A stretch of DNA of 6,721 nt from Bifidobacteriaceae bacterium (GTDB taxonomy: Bacteria; Actinomycetota; Actinomycetes; Actinomycetales; WQXJ01). Position 1 is the first letter of the stretch, and each line of letters starts with the position of its first letter. The DNA lies in NCBI GenBank assembly GCA_031268115.1, contig JAIRXV010000029.1, forward strand, positions 1-6,721. Reading direction: 5' to 3'. The notes under the pieces are model-generated. The model was not told the DNA's origin, searched no databases, and saw only the letters and a list, made by a program, of their open reading frames with translations. The translations under genes and the position numbers were made by a program. Positions 1 through 5,561 of this stretch are shown piece after piece.

Positions 1-495
1 CACGCCCGAAACGTCATGGCGGGCGCTAAAGCCATCAAGATCCCACCCAAAACATCCGGCGGCCGGGCCCTTGAACTACTAAACGAAGCCGACTGCGAAA
101 AACACTTCGACACGACCCTTGGCTTGCCAAGGGATGGCAAGATTGCGACGAAGATCGCCATGCCACAGAACAACGGCGCCAAGGCCGAGATCGTGTCTCG
201 CATCTACGATTCGGTTGGCATACCATCTGACCGCAATGTCCGTGTTGCGTTTGAGCACAAGATTGGGTGGGTTCGCTATTCTCGCCGTGTCCGCCTGCAG
301 GTGCAACGGGACGCCGAGTTGGTTAGACAGCTACGCGCGAACCCCGACCTGGCCAACGACGTAAAGTTTGTGGATATTGAGTGGGTGTTTTTCGCGAAGG
401 AGTCCAAGTCTGGGTTGGTTGGCCCCGATAAGGACCTGCTTCAAGCCCTCCAAGATGCCGGCATAAAGTATACTATCTATCTGACCAGGACGTAA
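1..495 (+). CDS. C-terminal part of a probable polymorphic toxin with a restriction-endonuclease-like nuclease domain (5' end outside window)
   Basis: The frame is open from base 1 (H-A-R-N-V before the first Met at 16), so that Met is probably internal and a larger secreted or delivery protein lies to the left. Numbered from it, the domain has E80-H81-K82 at the end of a beta strand, matching the E-x-K half of the PD-(D/E)xK nuclease core, with D65 or D72 as possible partner acids. A basic Gln-rich helix follows (around 88-105, RLQVQRDAEL), then a strand (VDIEWVFF, 119-126) and a Gly-Pro-then-helix ending (VGP 135-137, LLQALQDAGI 141-150, KYTIYL). That order is familiar from restriction-endonuclease-fold toxin tips of Rhs, CDI and type VII-secreted proteins. 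I infer a DNase or RNase effector acting in competitor cells. The stop lies 3 bases before an immunity-like ORF, which supports a toxin/immunity pair. The exact toxin family and the delivery route cannot be told from this end. Confidence 0.68.
   Translation, partial: HARNVMAGAKAIKIPPKTSGGRALELLNEADCEKHFDTTLGLPRDGKIATKIAMPQNNGAKAEIVSRIYDSVGIPSDRNVRVAFEHKIGWVRYSRRVRLQVQRDAELVRQLRANPDLANDVKFVDIEWVFFAKESKSGLVGPDKDLLQALQDAGIKYTIYLTRT
487..490 (+). promoter_or_regulatory. Ribosome binding site of immunity copy 1, inside the toxin 3' end
   Basis: AGGA lies 8 bases before the ATG at 499 and within the last codons of the toxin gene (Thr-Arg-Thr-stop). With only 3 bases between the stop (493-495) and the start, copy 1 is probably translated from the toxin mRNA, perhaps by coupling. 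No room exists for a separate promoter in the gap. Confidence 0.6.
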
Positions 496-498
496 GAT

Positions 499-1254
499 AT
501 GGCGTCTAGAGCGCGGACCGCCGCCGCGGCCAACAACACGTCGGATAACCCGTTCAGGCTTGGTACTCGCGGCTATTGGGCTGTCCAGGATGCGATCTTC
601 GACAAGTTCATGGCCACCCACGACCAATGCATCGAGGAACTACGTCAACTGGTTCGTTCCACTGGTGGGCCAGACCTGGACGGGTCTGTCGAATCGTTGG
701 GACCGTTGAACGACTGGCTCAAAATCCCCGTGCTACTGGGCGCCAAATGGGACGACGGCTACGACTGGTGGCCCACCTGGGGCCGCATCTACGACCCCGA
801 CCGCCCTGACTCCGCCGAGATGAACACCCTGCAGTACTACCGCTTGGAAGGTCGGGTTGCTTTCTACTATGCGGACGTTTTGATCTCGCAGCTACCAAGA
901 TCGAAGTGGGTGTGCTGGCGCGCAGAGGAATTCAACGTGGGCCGGACCGGGGACTTCCTCGTGGATATCGGCACTTTCCCGACCCCGGCGGACCCGCTAA
1001 GCATCGTTCGCCCCTGCGCTTTTGCTCCCTGGCGGGCCAGCCTCGACCCCTCAGATCCAAACTACTCCCCTCCAGCCAACTGCACTCTCACCACAGAGTT
1101 CCAATCCGATTTGGGAATCCGTACCCGGTGGTTACTGAAGGGACGGCCGTTGGATTTTCAGGCTGCGCCAACCGGGGATGAGGCTGGGATCAACCGGGGC
1201 CCGTACAAGGGGAGCCGTATCAAGGCAAAGTGGCTAGAGTGGTACGACAGGTAG
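499..1254 (+). CDS. Probable immunity protein, copy 1 of a tandem array (adjacent to the toxin)
   Basis: This 251-residue soluble protein has no signal peptide or membrane segment and is rich in Trp and Tyr. I do not recognise a named family. The immunity role is inferred from its place 3 bases after a nuclease-toxin tail and from the tandem paralogs that follow. Conserved landmarks shared by all copies are DNPFR near the start, MATHDQCIEEL, GGPDLDGSVESL, LNDWLK, EGRVAFYYADVLISQLP, DIGTFPT, and the end AAPTG..AGINRGPYKGSRIKA. Residues 168-211 form the variable block. The N-terminus is 3 residues shorter than in the other copies. As the gene next to the toxin it is the best candidate for the cognate antidote of that nuclease. 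A weak resemblance of the YW...DQCIEEL region to Imm52-type immunity proteins came to mind but is unverified. The alternative is an expanded paralog family of other function. Confidence 0.65.
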   Translation: MASRARTAAAANNTSDNPFRLGTRGYWAVQDAIFDKFMATHDQCIEELRQLVRSTGGPDLDGSVESLGPLNDWLKIPVLLGAKWDDGYDWWPTWGRIYDPDRPDSAEMNTLQYYRLEGRVAFYYADVLISQLPRSKWVCWRAEEFNVGRTGDFLVDIGTFPTPADPLSIVRPCAFAPWRASLDPSDPNYSPPANCTLTTEFQSDLGIRTRWLLKGRPLDFQAAPTGDEAGINRGPYKGSRIKAKWLEWYDR

Positions 1255-1279
1255 CCACCAACCGGCGAAGGACGTAGGT
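1255..1279 (+). promoter_or_regulatory. 25-bp spacer with ribosome binding site, copy 1 to copy 2
   Basis: The spacer starts CCACCAACCGGC and contains AAGGA (1268-1272), 7 bases before the ATG at 1280. It has the same length and first 12 bases as the spacer between copies 2 and 3, so the duplicated unit is spacer plus ORF. The bases before the start (AGGACGTAGGT) resemble the end of the toxin gene plus its gap (AGGACGTAAGAT). No promoter is visible, so co-transcription with copy 1 is likely. Confidence 0.6.
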
Positions 1280-2044
1280 ATGGCATTTAGAGCGCGGATC
1301 GCGCGGGCCGCCGCTGCCGCCAATAACACGTGGGATAACCCGTTCAGGTTGGGTACTCGCGGGTATTGGACTGTCCAGGATGCGATCTTCGACAAGTTCA
1401 TGGCCACCCACGACCAATGCATCGAGGAACTATGTCAACTGGTTCGCTCCACCGGCGGGCCAGACCTGGATGGATCCGTCGAATCGTTGGAACCGTTGAA
1501 CGACTGGCTGAAAATCCCCGTACTACTGGGCGCAAAATGGGATGACGGCTACGACTGGTGGCCCACCTGGTGCGGCGTCTATGATCCCGAGGACCGGGAC
1601 CCCGGAGAAATGAACATCCTGCAGTACTACCGCCTGGAGGGCCGAGTTGCCTTCTATTACGCAGACGTGTTGATCTCGCAACTACCGGGATCGAAGTGGA
1701 TATGCTGGCGCGCAGAGGAATTCAATGTGGGCCGGACCGGGGACTTCCTCGTGGATATCGGCACATTCCCAACCCCGGCCGACCCGCTGAGCACCGCGCG
1801 CTGCTGCATTGTTACTCTCTGGCGGGCCACAAACGACCCCAATAGCCCGAACTACTCCCCCCCGGGCAAATACACCCTTATGAAGGAGCTCCAGCGCCAT
1901 AGCTCGTATCGCCTAGAGCGGTTGCTGAAGGGACGACCGTTAGATTTTCAGGCCGCGCCCACTGGGGACGAGGCTGGGATCAACCGGGGCCCGTACAAGG
2001 GCAGCCGCATCAAGGCAAGATGGCTAGAGTGGTACGACAGATAG
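1280..2044 (+). CDS. Probable immunity protein paralog, copy 2 of the tandem array
   Basis: This 254-residue protein is co-linear with copy 3 without gaps and about 83-85% identical to it by eye. The differences are concentrated. In residues 171-220 about half of positions differ from copy 3, while residues 22-170 differ at fewer than one in ten and residues 221-254 are identical. A second small variable patch lies near 98-107 (WCGVYDPEDRD). It is expected to be a cytosolic antidote against a variant of the neighbouring toxin, or an orphan kept from an earlier toxin. The start is ATG with AAGGA at good spacing. The frame is intact, which argues against simple decay of a redundant copy. Confidence 0.62.
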   Translation: MAFRARIARAAAAANNTWDNPFRLGTRGYWTVQDAIFDKFMATHDQCIEELCQLVRSTGGPDLDGSVESLEPLNDWLKIPVLLGAKWDDGYDWWPTWCGVYDPEDRDPGEMNILQYYRLEGRVAFYYADVLISQLPGSKWICWRAEEFNVGRTGDFLVDIGTFPTPADPLSTARCCIVTLWRATNDPNSPNYSPPGKYTLMKELQRHSSYRLERLLKGRPLDFQAAPTGDEAGINRGPYKGSRIKARWLEWYDR

Positions 2045-2069
2045 CCACCAACCGGCAAGGGAGGTAGCC
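2045..2069 (+). promoter_or_regulatory. 25-bp spacer with strong ribosome binding site, copy 2 to copy 3
   Basis: The spacer repeats the first 12 bases of the copy 1-2 spacer. It carries AAGGGAGG (2057-2064), the best Shine-Dalgarno match in the array, 5 bases before a GTG start at 2070. The strong site supports GTG as the true start, since the protein then begins MASRARIARA in line with the other copies. Confidence 0.6.
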
Positions 2070-2834
2070 GTGGCATCGAGAGCGCGCATCGCGCGGGCCG
2101 CCGCTAATGCTAAGCACCGTTGGGATAACCCGTTCAGGCTGGGTACTCGCGGGTATTGGGCCGTCCAAGACGCGATCTTCGACAAGTTCATGGCCACCCA
2201 CGACCAATGCATCGAGGAACTACGTCACCTGGTTCGCTCCACTGGTGGGCCAGACCTGGACGGCTCTGTCGAATCGTTGGGACCGTTGAACGACTGGCTG
2301 AAAATCCCCGTGCTAATGGGCGCCAAATGGGATGACGGCTACGACTGGTGGCCCACCTGGACTCGCATCTACGACCCCGAAGACCGGGACCCCGGAGAAA
2401 TGAATACCTTGCAGTACCACCGCCTGGAAGGCCGGGTCGCTTTCTACTATGCAGACGTCTTGATCTCGCAACTACCAGGATCGAAGTGGGTGTGCTGGCG
2501 CGCAGAGGAATTTAATGTGGGCCGGACCGGAGACTTCCTCGCGGATATCGGCACATTCCCAACCCCGGCCGACCCGCTGCGCACCGGGCGGCGCTGCATT
2601 GTTGCTTCGTGGCAGGATACCCTCGACCCCGGTAACCCGAACTACTGCCCTCCAGGAGAGGATACCCTCATCAAACGCCTCCATTCCGATTTGGGAACAC
2701 GAACTCAGAGGCTCTTGAAAGGACGGTCGTTGGATTTTCAGGCCGCGCCAACTGGGGACGAGGCTGGGATCAACCGGGGCCCGTACAAGGGCAGCCGTAT
2801 CAAGGCAAGGTGGCTAGAGTGGTACGACAGATAG
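2070..2834 (+). CDS. Probable immunity protein paralog, copy 3 of the tandem array (GTG start)
   Basis: This 254-residue protein belongs to the same family as copies 1 and 2. It is a mosaic. Within the variable block it shares SDLG-x-RT with copy 1 where copy 2 has an unrelated RHSSYRL. Around residue 104 it shares PEDRDPGEMN with copy 2 where copy 1 has PDRPDSAEMN. This patchwork suggests recombination or gene conversion among copies. The last 34 residues equal those of copy 2. The cytosolic antidote role is inferred from context only. The gene is followed by a decayed fifth copy rather than directly by copy 4. Confidence 0.62.
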   Translation: MASRARIARAAANAKHRWDNPFRLGTRGYWAVQDAIFDKFMATHDQCIEELRHLVRSTGGPDLDGSVESLGPLNDWLKIPVLMGAKWDDGYDWWPTWTRIYDPEDRDPGEMNTLQYHRLEGRVAFYYADVLISQLPGSKWVCWRAEEFNVGRTGDFLADIGTFPTPADPLRTGRRCIVASWQDTLDPGNPNYCPPGEDTLIKRLHSDLGTRTQRLLKGRSLDFQAAPTGDEAGINRGPYKGSRIKARWLEWYDR

Positions 2835-2856
2835 CCATTTAGCGGCAAAGGGCATA

Positions 2857-2952
2857 GGCGTCGAAGAATCGAGCCGACTTGTTCGCTCCACTGGTTGGCT
2901 CAACCTGGGCCGGTCAGTCGAATCGTTGTTACAGCTCAACGACTGGCTGAAA
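2857..2952 (+). pseudogene. Decayed fragment of a fifth immunity-gene copy
   Basis: Read in frame, this stretch gives VEESSRLVRSTG...L..SVESL..LNDWLK, which aligns without gaps to residues 47-78 of the intact copies, about 20 of 32 positions matching. The 22 bases between the stop of copy 3 and this fragment still resemble the normal array spacer, but the next ~45 codons including the start are missing. This suggests an internal deletion. Downstream the similarity fades; a possible GAK...WMDG echo lies near 2990-3020. The frame stays open to a TAG at 3079-3081, overlapping the start of copy 4. No usable start codon precedes the homologous part, so it is unlikely to make a functional protein. 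The whole gap between copies 3 and 4 (2835-3068) is made of this remnant and its degraded flanks. Confidence 0.75.
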
Positions 2953-3068
2953 GAGTCGCACTGCTGGTTGGCGAGTGGGTTAGCCGGCGCGAAGGGGCCG
3001 TCGAAACCGAATTGGATGGATGGTAATATTGTGAGTTCAGAGTCGCTAGAGCCGGGAAGGACACCCTC

Positions 3069-3833
3069 ATGGCATCCATAGCACGAATCGCGCAGGCTGG
3101 CGCGGATGCCCAAGACTTTCGAGACAACCCGTTCAGGGAGGGCACTCGCGCGTATTGGGCGGTCCAGGACACGCTCTTCGAGAAGTTCATGGCCACCCAT
3201 GACCAATGCATCGAAGAGCTGCAGCGGCTGGTTCGGGCCAATGGTGGGCCTGACTTGGACGGGTCGGTCGAATCGTTGGAGCCGTTGAACGATTGGCTGA
3301 AGTACCCCCCGCTAACGGGAGCGGAATGGGATGACGGCTGCGACTGGCGGCCGACCTGGGCGCACATCGGGGACCCCGATAGGCGGGGCCCCGGAGGTAT
3401 GGACTTGCTCCAGTACTTTCGGGTGGAAGGCCGAGTTGCCTTCTATTATGCGGATGTGTTGATTTCGCAACTCCCGGGATCGAAGTGGGTGTGCTGGCGG
3501 GAGATGAGGTTCAACGGTTATTGCAGTGGCTTATTTGTGTTAGACATCGGCACGTTCCCGACCGGCGTCTTCCCGCTGTTGACGGTCGGTGATTGTATTG
3601 ATGATTCGTGGCGGGCCAACGTTAACCCCGCCCATGCGAGCTACTCATCCCGCGGCGAACACACCCTTATGAATATGCTGCAACGCGATACTTCGCTGCG
3701 TATGGATTGGCTGTTAGAGGGCAAGGAGTTGGATTTTCAAGCAGCGCCCACCGGGCGCAGCGCCGGGATCAACCGGGGCCCCTACAAAGGCAGCCGCATC
3801 AAGGCAAGATGGGAGGCGTGGTATTACAGATAG
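3069..3833 (+). CDS. Probable immunity protein paralog, copy 4, the most divergent of the array
   Basis: This 254-residue protein aligns without gaps to copy 3 at about two-thirds identity (roughly 86 differences by eye). The block 171-220 is almost fully rewritten, and the region FNGYCSGLFVLDIG (148-161) differs where copies 1-3 agree. The core EGRVAFYYADVLISQLPGSKWVCWR and the C-terminal AGINRGPYKGSRIKARW are kept. The ATG start has AAGGA at 3057-3061, 7 bases upstream. It may guard against a different toxin variant or be the oldest copy. It is separated from copy 3 by 234 bases, so it could have its own promoter or depend on read-through. It is the last gene of the array and faces a convergent aminotransferase gene. 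Confidence 0.6.
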   Translation: MASIARIAQAGADAQDFRDNPFREGTRAYWAVQDTLFEKFMATHDQCIEELQRLVRANGGPDLDGSVESLEPLNDWLKYPPLTGAEWDDGCDWRPTWAHIGDPDRRGPGGMDLLQYFRVEGRVAFYYADVLISQLPGSKWVCWREMRFNGYCSGLFVLDIGTFPTGVFPLLTVGDCIDDSWRANVNPAHASYSSRGEHTLMNMLQRDTSLRMDWLLEGKELDFQAAPTGRSAGINRGPYKGSRIKARWEAWYYR

Positions 3834-3893
3834 GCTGGAACAGTCGGGACCAGCGGGAAGAGCACCCCATCGCGTCAAGAGCAGGGATTGGGC

Positions 3894-3919
3894 AGCCAGC
3901 CGTGGGATTCGCGGCGGCT
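3894..3919. terminator. Possible hairpin terminator between convergent genes
   Basis: AGCC (3894-3897) pairs with GGCT (3916-3919), and GCCG (3899-3902) pairs with CGGC (3912-3915), with A3898 bulged and a 9-base loop. It lies in the 99-base gap between the converging 3' ends of copy 4 and the aminotransferase gene, so it could serve both strands. No T-run follows. That is common for actinobacterial terminators but leaves the call weak. Confidence 0.3.
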
Positions 3920-3932
3920 TGCCGGGAGGGGG

Positions 3933-4997
3933 CTACGCCCAGGTGGCGGCGACCTCAAGGAGCGCCTGAACCGCTTCCGGCTCACCTGTGGTAACCCTAA
4001 CGCCGCTGCCGTCGAAAGCCCGCACCATAACCCCCGCTAGAGTCGCGTCCTGAGCGAATGGAACGGCATCGGCCCCGGCAGGCAGCCACACAAAGTTCCC
4101 TTGAGCGTCCGGTACGGCCCAACCTTGAGCGCGTAAAGCATCGGCCATCGCGTCCCGGGCGGCGACAACGGCCGCGACGCGATCACGCATAGCCAAATCG
4201 AGACTCAGCGAGACAGTCGCCGCCAGCTCAGCGGCGGCGTTCACCCCAAAAGGAGTCGCGGCCTTGCGCACGGCCCCAATCAGGCGCCCGCGTCCGATGG
4301 CGTACCCCACTCGCAGGCCCGCCAACCCATAGGCCTTGGAAAACGTACGCAAAGAGATGACATTGGGGTGATCCGGGGCGACATCCGCATAGGTCGCCGC
4401 GTCGGGATCGGTGACGTATTCGACGTAGGCCTCATCCAGGACTACGAGCACATCCGATGGGACCGCATCGAGAAACAACTTCAGCTCATCGCGGCGAACC
4501 GCAGGACCAGTCGGGTTGTTCGGGCTGCAGATCATGACCACTCGGGTCCGTGGCGTGATGGCGGCCAACAGCGCAGGCAAGTCAAGCCGACCCTCCGCCC
4601 CCAGCGGCACACCCACCCCGGTGGCACCCGACAAAGCCGCAAGGATCGGATACGCCTCGAAGGAGCGCCACGGGTAGACAACTTCGTCGCCCTGGCCGGT
4701 GAACGCCGTCAGCACGTGCCCCAGCACCGCCACCGATCCGTTGCCCGCCACGACTTGCGCCGATTCCACCCCGTGGTGCGCCGCTAGGGCCTCGACCAAT
4801 CCGGCCGCGATCATGTCGGGATATCGGTTGATGTCTGCCGCTGCGTCCGCCACGGCCGCCAACACACCGGGCAGCGGCGGGAACGGACTCTCATTGGAGG
4901 ACAGTTTGTACGCCCGCCGGCCCACTGGCGGGCGCGCCCCGGCCACGTAGTCAGGCAGGTTCGCGATAGCCGGACGGACCGGCACCTTGGGACTCAT
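3933..4997 (-). CDS. pat: PLP-dependent aminotransferase, Pat/HisC2-like (aromatic amino acid or histidinol-phosphate aminotransferase)
   Basis: This is a cytosolic fold-type I aminotransferase of 354 residues from the ATG at 4997 (MSPKVPVRP). Landmarks are KLSSNESPF (31-39) near the N-terminus, NRYPD (57-61), SPNNPTG (158-164), LDEAYVEY (187-194) with cofactor-contacting Asp and Tyr, FSKAYGLAGLRVGYA (219-233) with K221 as the PLP-binding lysine and R229 as phosphate anchor, and SGVRVT (331-336) with R334 for the substrate carboxylate. Length and motif order fit the HisC family, and the closest remembered relatives are mycobacterial Pat/HisC2 (Rv3772-like). These transfer the amino group between glutamate and aromatic keto acids or histidinol phosphate. 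It does not sit in a histidine operon here, which favours the Pat role. An upstream start at 5048 would add 17 residues that do not look like family sequence and would overlap the divergent gene, so I prefer 4997. The ribosome binding site is weak. Confidence 0.88.
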   Translation of the reverse strand: MSPKVPVRPAIANLPDYVAGARPPVGRRAYKLSSNESPFPPLPGVLAAVADAAADINRYPDMIAAGLVEALAAHHGVESAQVVAGNGSVAVLGHVLTAFTGQGDEVVYPWRSFEAYPILAALSGATGVGVPLGAEGRLDLPALLAAITPRTRVVMICSPNNPTGPAVRRDELKLFLDAVPSDVLVVLDEAYVEYVTDPDAATYADVAPDHPNVISLRTFSKAYGLAGLRVGYAIGRGRLIGAVRKAATPFGVNAAAELAATVSLSLDLAMRDRVAAVVAARDAMADALRAQGWAVPDAQGNFVWLPAGADAVPFAQDATLAGVMVRAFDGSGVRVTTGEPEAVQALLEVAATWA

Positions 4998-5008
4998 AGA
5001 CACACACA

Positions 5009-5491
5009 ATGCCACGGATGTCCCTCTCAACCGAGATCGCGACGCCATATGGACTGAGTTGGGGCCCGGCGTGGCAGGCTTGGTCCGTGGTCTTCTTTCT
5101 CTCTAGGGTGGCGGCCAACGCCATCGCGCTGTGGATCGTGGATGGGCTCTGGCGCTCAGTCTGGGTCACACCCCAAGGCGAGGGCGCTGTCGGCACCGCG
5201 CTGGTCTATGTCCTGGTGGCGCTGGTGCTGGTTCTAGTGAACGCCATCGTCAAACCGGTCATCAAGGTGTTGGCGCTACCGCTCTACATTCTGACCCTCG
5301 GCCTGTTCGCCTTGGTGGTCAACGCCACGATGCTCGAAGTCGTTTCGTGGTTGACCAGCGCCACTCCGCTTGGCCTCCACATCGCGGACTTTGGTTCCGC
5401 CATCGGCGCTGCCTTGGTTCTGGCAATTCTGACCGCCCTCATCTCGATCCCCTTCCGCGCTGCTCGTTCTCCCCGCGGCCAGCGCCGGTAG
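5009..5491 (+). CDS. Small four-helix membrane protein, phage-holin superfamily IV / mycobacterial 4TM type
   Basis: This 160-residue integral membrane protein has four hydrophobic segments at about 26-46, 62-84, 88-116 and 127-148. The stretch NAIVKPVIKVLALPLYILTL (78-97), followed by GLFALVVNA, is the hallmark of the PF04020-type family, found in many bacterial chromosomes without any phage. A specific function is not established; the holin name reflects family resemblance only. It is transcribed divergently from the aminotransferase. With the ATG at 5009 only 11 bases separate the two starts, and the first ~25 residues are not typical of the family. A later in-frame GTG at 5087 (residue 27, just before the first helix) would leave ~89 bases for promoters and is a serious alternative start. 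The C-terminus is short and basic (SPRGQRR), likely cytoplasmic. Confidence 0.8.
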   Translation: MPRMSLSTEIATPYGLSWGPAWQAWSVVFFLSRVAANAIALWIVDGLWRSVWVTPQGEGAVGTALVYVLVALVLVLVNAIVKPVIKVLALPLYILTLGLFALVVNATMLEVVSWLTSATPLGLHIADFGSAIGAALVLAILTALISIPFRAARSPRGQRR

Positions 5492-5561
5492 CCGCCATCG
5501 GTGTTTGGGACCGAGGTGCGCCACCCAGCTTTCCCGGGTCTCCGAGTGGTGGGCAGTGCCG

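Larger units (their letters stand above)
499..3833 (+). repeat. Tandem gene array: four intact units plus one remnant
   Basis: Start-to-start distances are 781, 790 and 999 bases. The last is longer because it contains the remnant of a fifth unit. Each unit is a ~25-base spacer with ribosome binding site plus one ORF. Long stretches are nearly identical in DNA, for example the segment coding for FDKFMATHDQCIEEL and the last ~100 bases of each ORF. Variation is confined mainly to about 1000-1131, 1790-1921, 2580-2711 and 3579-3710. The pattern indicates repeated duplication by unequal crossing-over with local diversification and gene conversion. Confidence 0.85.

Noticed and set aside
3001..3029. 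Promoter-like pair TCGAAA and TAATAT 17 bases apart, upstream of copy 4
   Set aside because: The -35 half is poor and the match could arise by chance. It is possible that copy 4 has its own promoter, but this does not establish it.
2814..3367. Two overlapping - strand frames of 130 and 143 codons across the remnant and the start of copy 4
   Set aside because: Both contain the antisense of the conserved immunity segment, the same shadow that appears opposite every copy, and show no independent coding features.
499..3833. Regular repeats considered as a CRISPR array or transposon repeats
   Set aside because: The units are ~780-790 bases and protein-coding, with no short direct repeats, spacers, terminal inverted repeats or transposase.
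4368..4787. 139-codon + strand frame opposite the aminotransferase
   Set aside because: It is antisense to conserved aminotransferase motifs, Arg/His-rich, and unlike any known protein.
5009..5491. Holin-like gene considered as a sign of a prophage
   Set aside because: This 4TM family is common in bacterial chromosomes, and no endolysin, capsid, integrase or other phage gene is nearby.
5492..5561. Terminator between the 4TM gene and the hydrolase
   Set aside because: Only a 5-base stem (TCGGT/ACCGA near 5498-5514) without a T-run was found, too weak to call.
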